Assembly (NCBI RefSeq): GCF_040643635.1
Contig: NZ_JBEYUS010000009.1
Span: 62,001-126,000 of the forward strand
Direction of reading: 5' to 3'
Source of the DNA: Saccharopolyspora_C sp040643635
Lineage (GTDB): Bacteria; Actinomycetota; Actinomycetes; Mycobacteriales; Pseudonocardiaceae
Length of the DNA: 64,000 nucleotides
Below the pieces are notes generated by a model that ran no database searches, was not told the DNA's origin, and saw only the letters and a program-made list of their open reading frames with translations. Positions 22,901 through 34,900 of the stretch are shown piece after piece (positions within the stretch are counted from its first letter, which is position 1; each line of letters begins with the position of its first letter). A program made the translations under genes and the position numbers.

Positions 22901-25900
22901 CGGCTCACCGGGCCGGGCTACGCCGCGGGCAGCGACATCAGCCGCATCGAGATCCTGCGCGCGCTGGGCGGCATCTACACCGACGGGGACAACCAGGTCC
23001 AGGACCTGTCCCGCGCGGGCGAGATCATCGGGACCCAGGAGGCGTGGGCGAAGCTTTCCGACCGCGAGACCAAGTTCGACAACGCGGCGTACGCGATGCC
23101 TCGGTCGCACCCGGTGTCCGACGTCATCCTCAACTCGATGGAGGAGGTCCTCGGCGAGCAGCAGGGGAACCTCTACCGCGGGCTCTACGACGTGAACAAG
23201 GAGACGTTCGACGAGCCCCTGATGTACGTCCGCCGGAACTCGCTGATGATGCGAACCGGCCCGGACGTGCTCTTCCAGATCGCGCACACGCTGGGCTACG
23301 ACGGCATCGACGCCTTCCCGAAGATGCCGCTGGTGCACGTGCTGGCGGCGGGGAGCTGGCTGCCGCGGTCCTCGCACGCACCGGCGCTGCTGGACGGCCC
23401 GGAGGCCGCGGCGGACCTCGCGAGCCGTGCCGTGCAGACGCTGATCCGGGACATGAACAACCGGGACGGCGATCTCCGGCTGGTCCGGCTGGGTTCCTTG
23501 CTGAACAAGCACGCCGATCCGGAGCTCGTCCTCGCCGGTGCTTTGCAGTTCATCTCCGAACGCCCGGACCTGGCGCAGCAGGTCCGCTCGATCACGCCGA
23601 TCAGCTGGAACCTGGGCACGTTCTCCGAAGTCCCGGTCCCGGAAGGTGTCCAGGACCGGTTCGCCGTCTCCGAGACGGGCTGGCGCCAGCGGATCGCCGA
23701 GACCACCGTCCCCGCGTTCGTGCGCGACACCGCGGACGCCGAACTCCTCGAACGCGCGGATTCGGCGTGGCCGGTCCTCACCCAGGATCAGCTGGACCAG
23801 CGCGCGGCCGACCTCTACGGCATGCACGATCCGACCCCGCAGGACGTCGCGGCCATCGAGGTCGTGGACCGGCTCGCCGTGGCGGAACCCTTCCAGCCCC
23901 GCCCGGACGCGGACGCACTGCTGGCGCTGGCCGACGAGGCCGAGGTCCCAGCCGGGGAACGGGGCGAGCGGGTGGCCGCGCTGGTCGAGCTGGCCAGGAA
24001 CAACCCGGGCGAGGTGCTCACCCGCCAGGACTTCCTGGAGGCCGCCCGCCGCGAGAAATCCCAGTACATCGCACCCGACTGGAGCTCCCTCAACCTCGAC
24101 GCGGGCGCGGACACCGCGCGCCGCAGCGAGGACGGCGACAGCGCGTCGGACTCCGAGGACGAGGGTCTGTTCCAGCGGCGCCCGGATCGGGGGCAGGAGG
24201 ACACCGCTCCCGAGTCCCGTCGGGATGACTCGGACTCCGAGGACGAGGGTCTGTTCCAGCGGCGCCCGGATCGCAGCGTCGTCATGGGCGGCGACGACGT
24301 CGTCGCACCGAGCCGCGAGCACGCGGAGCTGACCTCCGCGCTGAACGACACCGTCGACCAGGTCCGCAGGCACCTCGACGCGCTGCCCCCGGACTCGGTG
24401 CCGCGGCTGCGCGAGCGCGCCGAGCTGTGGATCGACTCCGCGCGCCAGGGCACCTTCGCCGCTGCCGACGTGGAGCAGCTGCGGCCGCGGCTGGACGAGG
24501 CGTCCCGGCTGCTGCGCAACGTGCGCACCCAGCGCGTCGCCCACCTCACCCGGCAGTTCGAGCAGGCCCGCGCCGACCTCCGCGACGGCGAGCCGCCGAT
24601 CGAGTTCCACGTGTTCGGCGTCGAAGGCGGCCAGTCCGCCCGGCCCGACGCGCAGGTCGGCTTCGAGGTCGAAGTGGAGTTCAAGGGCGGCGACTTCGAC
24701 GGCAAGGTCGGCGAGCTCGGCATGTCGCTGCTGGAGCAGGACGTGCTGCACGACCACCGGGTCGGCGGCAAGACCGACACCTTCGAAGCCCACGCCATGG
24801 ACAAGTGGGCGATGGTCGACGAGCCCGACGTGGACCACGGCATCGAGCTCGTGTCGCCGATCCTCCGCACCGGTGCGGACGGCGCCGACCCGTGGATGGA
24901 CCTCCAGGACATGCTGGAGACCGTTCAGGAGCACGGCGGCGAAGCGGGCGCGAAGACCGGCGGGCACATCAACGTCAGCTTCCGCGACCAGGTCCTCACG
25001 CCGTCCGAGTACGTGCGGCTGGCGCAGCTCACCAAGGCCTTCGAGGCCACCCTGTACCGGCTCGGCAACCACCCCGGCGACGTCGGGCACCGCAACACCT
25101 TCCAGGTCGGCCCGAACCCGCTGCCGATCGACCCGCGCGCCGACCTCACCTACGCCGACGTCCGCCGCCTCAACCAGGAGCGCGAGGAAGGGGTCAGCTA
25201 CCGCAACGTCGACGGCGGCCCCGGCGACCGCGTCGAGTTCCGGTTCTGGTCCGGCAGCACCGATCCGGCGGTCTGGCAGGCGCGCACCGAGCTGAGCCTG
25301 GCGATGCTGGCCGCCGCGAAGGACCCGTCGATCCACGCCCGGCTGGACGAGCTGATGGCGGAGCCGCAGCTGCTCGGCCGCGGCTCGACGGACCTGCCGG
25401 ACCTGGTGGACCTGCTGGAACTGCTGCCGATGAGCGAGACCGCGCAGCAGCAGGCGGTGCAGCTGTTCGCCGCCACCGAGACGTGGCGGGACACCGGCGC
25501 CAACGACGAGCGGGTGCGCGCGCAGACCATCGGCACCCCGAACGGCGGACTGCGGTTCCCCATCCCGGGCACCTCGATCGCCGATGCGGTCGCCGCCGCG
25601 CGGCTGACCACCGTCCCCGAGGGGGCGGACCTGGTCGTCGCCGAGCAGGCGCCGGGCGGTGCCGGGCTGACGCTGTGGGACGGCGGGACGCTGCCGCCGA
25701 AGGAGTTCGGCGACCTCGTCGAGAGCAGGCTCCGGCGGCTCGGCGGTGGCGGCCCCGCGGTGTTCGCGCTCGGCGCGGGCGGCGGCAAGGGCGGCTGGCT
25801 GCCGCAGCTGGTGAACCGGCTCGACGTCCCGGTGCTCACCACCGACTCGACCGTGGTGCAGGGGCCGGACGGCGGGCTGCGGGTCATCGACCAGTTCGTC

Positions 25901-28900
25901 GACCAGGACGGTGCGGTGCGGTACCGCCCGGCCACCGACGGCTGGGTGCTGCACGAGAAGGGCGGGATCACCCGGCCCACCGGGCACGCCGACCTCGACG
26001 CGGCCGTCGCCTCGGTCGCGGCGGACGGCTCCCGGCGCCCGGACTCGGCGGACGGGTCGACCGCGCCCGCGCGGGAGGACGGCACCACCGCCCCCGACGG
26101 GGAACGCCGCCTCGTCATGGGCGACGAGGACGTGGCGATGCCGGACTTCGGCGCGCCGCACGTCGACGAGCGCACCCAGCTGGTCGACCGGTTGCAGGGC
26201 GCCGTGCCGCAGCTGCAGCGGCACCTCGCCGTGCTCCCGCCGGAGGCGCTGCCGAACGGGGTGCTCCCGCAGCTGCGCCAGCGGGCCGCCGCCTGGGCCC
26301 AGGGCTTGGACGCCAGCACGTTCTCCCAGGTCGACCTGGACCGGCTGCGCGAGCGGGTCGGCCAGGCCGAGCAGCTGCTGCAGAACATCCGCGGCGTGCG
26401 GGCCCGCGGCCTCACCCAGCAGTTCCAGCAGGCGCAGGCGACCGCGCAGTCCGGGGCCTCGCCGGTCGAGTTCCACCCGCAGGGCATCGCGGGCGGTGCC
26501 TCCGCGCGACCCGACCTGCGGGTCGGGCTGGAAGTCGAGTTCCAGTTCCACGGCGAGAACTTCGACGCCCGCGTCGGTGCCCTCGGCGATGCCCTGCACC
26601 GGCAGGGGATGCTCGCCACGCCGTCCATGGTGGACAAGGGCGAGACCGGGATCTCGAACGACGCGGGCAAGTGGGCGCTGGCCGAAGAACCGTCGGACGA
26701 GCAGGCCGTCGAGCTGGTGTCGCCGATCCTGCGCCCCGGCGAGCAGGGCAGCACCGCCTGGCCGGAGCTCGGCGCGCTGCTCGACACCGTCAACCGGGCG
26801 CAGGGCGATGCCGGCCGCACCGGCGGGCACGTGAACCTGAGCTTCGACCGGCCGATGACGCCCGCCGAGTACCACCGGCTCGCGCAGCTGATGAAGGCGC
26901 ACGAGGCGGTGCTGTACCGGCTCGGCAACTACCCGGGTGGCGGCGCGCACCGCGAGACCCACGAGGTCGGTCCGAACCCGCTGCCCGCGCGCCCGAGCGC
27001 GGACCTCACCGTCGCCGACGTCCAGGAGCTCAACTGGGGTCGCGAAGACGCGATCAACTTCCTGCACGTGGAGGGCACGCCCCAGGACCGCGTGGAATTC
27101 CGCCTCTGGTCCGGCAGCACCGACCCGGCGTACTGGCAGGTCCGCACCGAGCTGAGCGCCGCGATGCTGGCCGCCGCCCAGGACTCGTCGCTGCAGCCGC
27201 GGCTGGACCGGCTGATGGCCGACCCGCAGCTGCTGGGCCGCGGGTCCGCGGAGCTGCCGGACCTGCTGAACCTGCTGGAAATGCTGCCGATGAGCGAGGA
27301 ATCGCAGCGGCAGGCGGTGCAGCTGTTCGCCGCGACCGAGCCGTGGCGCAACACCGGCACCAACGACCCGGTCCTGCGCTCCGAGTCGATCAGCCTCGGC
27401 GGCGGCGGGATGTACTTCCCCGGCCCGAACACCCCGACGCCGGACGCCGTCTCCGGCGCCCGCGCCGTCGGGTTGCCGGACGGGGCGGGACTGGTCGTGG
27501 CCGACCTGACGCCGGACGGCTCGCACGTCGCGCTGTGGGGCGGCGGTACCGCCACCCCCGAAGCCTTCGTCGAGGGCATCGCCACCCGCCGCGGCATCGG
27601 CATGGAGCAGCCCGTCGTGCTCGCCGCGTCCGGTGCCGGGCGCTCCCCGGTGCTGGCCGCACTGGTCGAGGAGTCCTCGCAGCCGGTGCTGGCCACCGAG
27701 AGCGGTGTGGTCCGCACGCCGGACGGCGGCCTGCACGCGGGCCGGATGGTGCCCGGCCCGGACGGCGCGCTGACCTTCCAGCCCGACCCCGCCGGGTGGA
27801 CGGTGCACCACCGCGGCAGGGAGTCCTGGTCCACCGGCCAGTCCGAGCTGACCTCCGCGGTCGACGTGCTCTACACCGACGGCCGCTACGACCCGAACGC
27901 GGACTCCGACGCCGAGTCCGGCATGGAGATGGGCGGCGACCGCGCCGGGGACCCGGACCCCGGTCGCGGCAAGGACCTCACCTTCGCCGACGTGGAGTTC
28001 GTGCCGCTGCCCGCGGGCAAGGACGGCGAGGCGATCGGCGTCGGCTTCCCGCGCAGCGACGCGGAAGCCGAGATCATGCGGCACGCCTTCGAGGCCGGGG
28101 CGGGCGAGAACGCGGCCCGGCTCTACGGCGCGCCCGCCGACGCCGACAACTACGTGGTGGCGCCGCACTTCAGCGACGGCCGCTTCACCGTCCGGGACAA
28201 GAGCGGCGAGCTGCACCGCCTGGACCAGGACCAGATGAGCAGGCTGCTGCTCAGCGCGGGCCGGCCCGGTCCGGAGTGGACGCAGGGCACGAACCTGCTG
28301 TGGCTGAGCTGCCGCCTCGGCGAGGCCGACGGCTCGGTCGGCGCCGGGCTGCACTCGCTGCTGTCCGACCACGTCGGCGAGCAGTACGTCCCGCACGGCA
28401 GGCCCGAGATCTTCGAGAGCGGCGCCACCCACCTGCTCGGCTCGTCCGACGTCTCCCGCCTCGGCGATCCGGACGGTTCCCGCGGCCCCGGTGACCCCGA
28501 GTCCGCCGAGCTGCCGGTGCCGGAGGACGGGCGCAGCGTCCGGATGCTCGACGAGGCGCCCGGCAGGCTGGACTCGCTGGTGGGGCTGGTCACCGAGGCC
28601 CAGCGGAACCTGAACGCGCTGCCGCCGGAGGCGATGGCGGACGCCCGTCGGCAGGTCGCCGGGTGGACGAACTCGCTGGAATCGCTCAACGCCCTGTCCG
28701 ACTCGGCGCTGCGCAGCTTCGAGAGCTCCGCGCGCGAGCTGGCCGCGCAGGTCCGCGAAGCGCGCGTCCGCGACATCGGCGAGCTCTTCCGCGGCGCTGA
28801 GCAGGCGCGCGCCGACGGCGCCCGCGAACCGAGCTTCCACCGCGACGGCGTGCCCGGCGGGGCGAGCTCCCGGCCCGGGGTCAAGGTCGGCCTCGAAGTC

Positions 28901-31900
28901 GAGTTCAAGTTCCTCGGCACCGACAACGCGGGCGCCACCGCGAAGGTCACCGAACTGGGCACCCGGCTGGAGGACGCCGGGCATTCCGAATGGCACCCGG
29001 TCGCCGACTCGCCCGCCCCGGAGCGGCCGGCGTCGCCGATGGACCTGGACTCCGACTCCGACTCGGATTCCTACTCGGACGGCGGCTCCTCGCGGTCCAG
29101 CGACTCCTCCGAACTCGAGTCGAACGTGCTGGCCGTGCTGCCGCACCCGAACCAGCCGCTCGTCGGCGAGCTGCACTCCCGGGGCAAGTGGGCGATGGTC
29201 AACGAGACCGCCCACGACTACGGCGCCGAGCTGGTCTCGCCGATCCTGCGGCAGGACCGGCAGCCGGAGATGTGGGCCGACCTCGACTCGATCCTGCGCG
29301 ACGTCGAAGCGGTCGACGGCAACGCCGACAGCACCGGCGGCCACGTCAACATGAGCTTCGACGAGCCGCTGACTCCCCGCGAGCACGTGCGGCTCGCGCA
29401 GCTGGCCAAGAGCTTCGAAGCCGTGCTGTACCGCCTCGGCAACTATCCCGGCGGCGGGCAGCGCGCGATGCACATGGTCGGCCCGAACCCGATCCCCGCG
29501 GACCCGGCGAAGGTCACCACCCCCGAGCACGTCCAGGCGCTGAGCCGGGACCGCTACGACGCGATCAACTTCCAGCACGTCGAGGGCGGCCCCGGTGACC
29601 GGGTGGAGTTCCGGTTCTGGTCGGGCAGCACGAAGGCGAGCGTGTGGCAGGCGCACGTGGAGCTCAGCGCCGCGATGCTGGCGGCCGCGAAGGACCCGTC
29701 GATCCAGCCGCGGCTCGACGCGCTGCAGAACACGCCCAAGCTCGTCGGCCGGAACACCGGTGCCGCGCTGCCGGACCTGGTGGAGTTCCTGGAACTGCTG
29801 CCGATGAGCCCGGAGTCGCAGCGGCAGGCCGTCGAGCTGTTCGCGCTCAACGACGCCTGGCGCCACACCGGCGAGAACGACGCCCACCAGCGGATCGTCA
29901 CCGTCAGCGGCCCGGACGGCGGGCTGATGTTCCCGACGCCGCGGCACTCCGTCGAGGCCGCGGTCCGGGCGGCCCGGGACCAGCAGCCCTACCCCGACGT
30001 CGACCTCGTGCTGGGGGAACTCGACCCGCACGGCAGGGGACTGGTGCTGTGGAACGGCCGGTTCCTCTCCGGGCCGGAGCTGATCGAGACGATGGCCTCG
30101 CGCCGGTTCGGTGCGCGGGACGGCATCGTGCTGGCCATCTCGGGCGTCGACCGGGCGCCGTGGTTCCGGGACCTCTTCGAACCGGCGAACTTCCAGGACG
30201 AGGCGGTGCTGACCGCCTCCAACGTGCTGCGGCTGCCCGACGGCAGGCTCGTCGCGGGCGTGGTCACGCAGAGCCCGGACGGCCGGTTGCGGATGGCGCC
30301 GGACCCGCGGGGCTGGCTGATGCACGGCGACTACGTCGGTGACTCGAGGACCCCGCCGGACCAGACTGGCCGGGCGGACCTGGGCGAAGCCATCCAAGTG
30401 ATGCAGCGCAAGCTGGGCCTGGACCAGCCGCAGGACGGCCCGGGCCACGCCGCCGAACCGCAGCCCGGCGGCGACCGCGGCCTCGTCATGGGCGACGACC
30501 CGGCACCGGTGCTGCCGCCCGAGATCGCCCCGCTGGTGGACCGGGCGCGGCGCACCCTCGGCTCGCTGCAGCGCAACCTCGACGCCGCCCCGGTCGGCGA
30601 GCCGCGGTTCGACCAGGCCAGGGAACGGCTCCAGACCTGGCAGCAGGCGCTGCGCAGCGACGACCTGCCGCGCGCCACCCCGGACGAACTGCGGGCCTTC
30701 GACGTGGACGCCCGCGTCCTGCTCGGCGAGGTCCGCGCCGACCGCACCGCCCGGCTGGAGCGGCTGCACCAGGAGGCGCAGGCCCGCGCCGACGAGGGCG
30801 GCGCCCCGATCGTCTTCCACGAAGGCGGCGTGCCCGGCGGCGTGACCAGCCGGCCCGGCGTCAAGCTCGGCTTCGAGGTCGAGTTCAGCCTCCCCGAAGC
30901 CGGGTTCGAGAACTCCGTCCGCGAGCTGTTCACCGACCTCAAGGACGGCGGCCACACCCAGCAGGACGGTGCTGGGTTCCCGCTGCCCCAGCAGGGCGGC
31001 GACATCGTCAAGCGGGCCAACGACGCCCACGGCTGGGCGATGGCCGACGAGGCGTCCTTCCCCGCCGGCGTCGAGCTGATCTCGCCGATCCTGCGGCCCG
31101 GCGACGACGCGGCCGTCTGGCCCGGGCTCGCCGACGTGCTCGGGATGGCCCGGGATCACGGCGGCAGCGCTCGTGGCACCGGCGGGCACGTCAACCTGAG
31201 CTTCGCCGAGCAGCTCACCCCGCAGCAGTACGTGCGGCTGGCGCAGCTGACCAAGGGCTTCGAGTCGGTGCTGTTCCGCCTCGGCAACCACACCGACGGC
31301 AGCGGCGACCGCAGCCTCGACTACGTGGGCCCGAACCCGCTGCCGGTCGACCCGGCCACGGTGTCCGGGGTCGGCGACCTGCACGCGCTCAACCAGGGCG
31401 CGCAGCGGCAGGCGAAGTACGACGCCGTCAACTTCCGCAACATCGAGGGCTCGGCGAGCGACCGCGTGGAGATGCGGTTCTGGGCGGGCAGCCTCGACGA
31501 AGCCGAGTGGCAGGTGCGCGCCGAGCTCACCGCCGCGATGGTCGCCGCCGCGCAGGACCCGACGATCCACGCCCGCCTCGACGAGCTGATGTCCAGGCCC
31601 GCGCTGCTCAACCACGGCAAGGCCGACCTGGCGCAGCTGCAGGAACTGCTGGAGCTGCTGCCGCTGAGCCCCGAATCCGAGGCGCAGGCCGTCCAGCTGT
31701 TCGCGCGCACCGAGCCCTGGACCCTGGACGGGTCGAACGACAGCTACGACCGCGCGCAGAGCATCACGCTGCCCGGCGGCGGGCTGTACTTCCCGAACCC
31801 GCGCAACTCGATCACCTCCGCGATCGAGGTGGCGCGGCGGCTGCCGAACCTGCCGGACACCGACCTGGTGCTCGCCACCCTCGCCCCGGACGACCCGGAC

Positions 31901-34900
31901 ATGGTGCAGCTGTGGGACGGCGAACCGGTGGACGGCACCGGGTTCGTCTCCTCGCTGAAGGAACGCGGCATCGGCGGCGAGAACGCGATCGTGCTGGGCA
32001 TCTCCGGGGTGCTGCAGCCGGACCCGGACGTGACGCACGAGGGCCCGGACCCGTTCGCGGAGGACCTGGAATCCGACTGGGTCGGCGACCTGACCGTGGA
32101 CAACACCGTCTACGCCGCGGCGAAGGTGGCGCTGACCCCGGACGGCAGGCTGCTGGCGGTCCGCGAGGTCGTCCGCGCCCAGGACGGCACCATCCGCTTC
32201 GAACCGGACCCGCGCGGCTGGGTGCTGCTGGAGGACGGCCAGTCCCGCGCCACCGGCGAAGCCGACCTGGCGGAGGCGCTGCGCACCGATCAGGACGCCG
32301 GGGGCGTGACCGACTCCGAGTTCGCCTCGAACCGCGACGAGGACTCCGACGTCGACATGTCCGACGCCGAGTCCGAGGGCTCGCGCAGCGACGACGACGC
32401 CGACGCCGAGGGCGTGACCGACTCCGAGTTCGCCTCGGACCGGGACGCGGACTCCGACGTCGACATGTCCGACGACCTCTACCGCTCCGACGAGGACGCC
32501 GAAGGCGAGATCGACCCGGACTACCAGCAGCAGCCGACCCGCCCGCAGGCGGCGCCGGAGCGCTCCCCGGCCGCGGACGGCCTGTTCAGCGGGCTCGCCC
32601 CGGCGGACCTGTTCACCGATGACGCGCTGAACGCGCTCGGCGACGACTTCTGGAACCAGTTCACCGAAGCGGATTCGCACTTCGACTTCGACTGGGCCGG
32701 CAGCACCGAGCTCGACGAGCTGCGACTGCCGGGCGACGTCGACCAGCAGCTCGCCAACGCCTTCTCCGACGCGGCCCTGCCCGTGCCCCGCTGGGCCGCG
32801 GAACCGGACGGCACCGGCGCGATCTCCGACGAGGCGTTCCGCCCGCTGCACGCGGAGCTCGCACCGACGCTCGCCCGCGAGCTGCTGGAGGTGGCCGACG
32901 GGACGCGCGAGCCCTTCGAAATCCACATCGCCAGCCTCACCTCCGAACCGGAGGTCCTGGACGGCAACGTCGAGCGGGCCAAGGAAGCCCAGACCCTCGG
33001 CAGCGCCGCGCGGACCAGGGACATCCAGACCAGGCTCACCGCCGCGCTGGAAGCCGAGCTGGCCGCGGCCCAGCGGGACGTCCCGGTCGCCGAGCGGCGC
33101 ACGTTGCGCGACCTCGGCGTGCCGCGCGTGGTGCGGAACGAGATCGCGCTGTTCGACTCGGTCGCGGTGGAGACGGCTCCGATCCCGGACCGCGGCGCGC
33201 AGTGGGGCGAGGGCGCGAGCGAGCCCGCCGCCGCGGACCGCTCCTGGCAGCACTCCACGGCGACCCGAGCCGGCTGGTTCGACCCGCTGTGGGGCGACTT
33301 CGAACCGTCCGCGTGGGAGAACCTGCGCAGGCCGATCCCGGACGGCGTCGTCGAGTACGAAGCACCCGCCCCCACCATGGCGACGCGCGGCGCGCCCAAC
33401 TTCTTCGCCGGGCCCGTCCGGTTCGAGTACCAGCGCATCGAGATCGAGCCCGGTCGGTTCGTGCAGGAGTGGACCGCTCGCCCCTACCTCGACACGACCG
33501 CGTTCCTCGCGCCGCAGCGCGGGCGCGTCGACCACGACCTGCGCCAGGTCCAGGCGGCGCAGGACGAGCTGGCGAGCGCCGAGATCTTCGCGAAGCTCTT
33601 CGAGGGCACCTCGCTCGTCACCGAAGCCGAGGCCGCGCAGGAACAGGTGCGTGCGCGGGCCGCGGAACTCGACGGGCTGCGGGCGAAGGCGGACGAGTCC
33701 AACGCGGAACTCGCCCGCCAGGAGCAGCGGGTCGAAGACCTGAAGGAACGGGTCCGCGAATCGGTGGCCTCGCACCCGTTCCAGGGCTCCCGGATGGCGA
33801 TCTCGGGAGACCAGTTCCACGCGCGGATGGAATTCGCCTCGGACCCGGCGTCGGCGCTCCAGATCGTGCGGATCGGCGAGAACATCCGGGCGAACCAGAC
33901 CCACTGGGACGTCAACATGACCGGCCGGGTCGGTCAGCACGAGCAGTTCCACACCTTCGGCCTGGCCGACGAGTACTCCTCGCCGCGCAGCTACGAACTG
34001 GGCTCCCGGGAGTTCGAGGGGAAGCGGATCCCGGAGTACAAGGTCCGGGCCTACGTGGATTCGGTGCGGTTCACCGAGCAGCGCGAGCGGATCGCCGAGG
34101 AAGCGGAGCGGAAGGCGGAGTCGGCGGAGCGCGTCGCCGCCATCGACGAGGAGCGCCGGACCTCCCTCAACAGCCAGGTCGACGAGGGCGGCGATCCGAT
34201 GTTCGACGCCGCGGCCCTCGACCGGCAGGTGGACGCGTCGCGGCAGGAGGCCGAGCGCCTCCGCACCGAAGCCGACGCGGCCCGGCGGCGGGTCGACTCC
34301 GCCGACCAGGAGATCCGCGAACTGCGCGAACGCGCCGAGCAGGGCGTCCGCGAGCTGTTCGACCCGAGCCGGATGAAGCCCGACCGCCGCTACGCGGTCG
34401 AGGTCGAATTCGTCGAGCACGGCGGCTACAACCAGCTGCTCACCCTCACCGACGCGGACGACGTCACCGCCGTGGACGCCGCGCGCTGGCGCCCCTCGGA
34501 CAGCGCCGAGCAGGCGGCGGGTCGCGTCGCGGCGCACCTCGGGCTGACGCCGGAGTTCGTCTCCGCGCTGCGCTCCGGCGACACCGGTGACCTGCGGCAG
34601 CAGCCGGTCGACAACCGCTTGGTGTTCAACCGCGCGGACCAGCCGCTGCCGCGGGACATCAGCACCGGCGAACCGCACGTGCGCCGCAACCGCTACATCG
34701 ACGACGACGGGCTGATGGGCCAGAACCTCGGCTCGGTGCTGCCGCGGCACCTGTGGCGGATGGAGCAGCTGGCCCACGAAGCCGGTGCGCGCCCCGACGT
34801 GATGGTCCCGGGCCCGGAGCGGATCGCCCGTCGCCTCGACTTCCTGCTGAGCAGGCCCCAGGTGGACGCGGGCGAGGTGCTCGCCCAGCTGCGCATCCTG

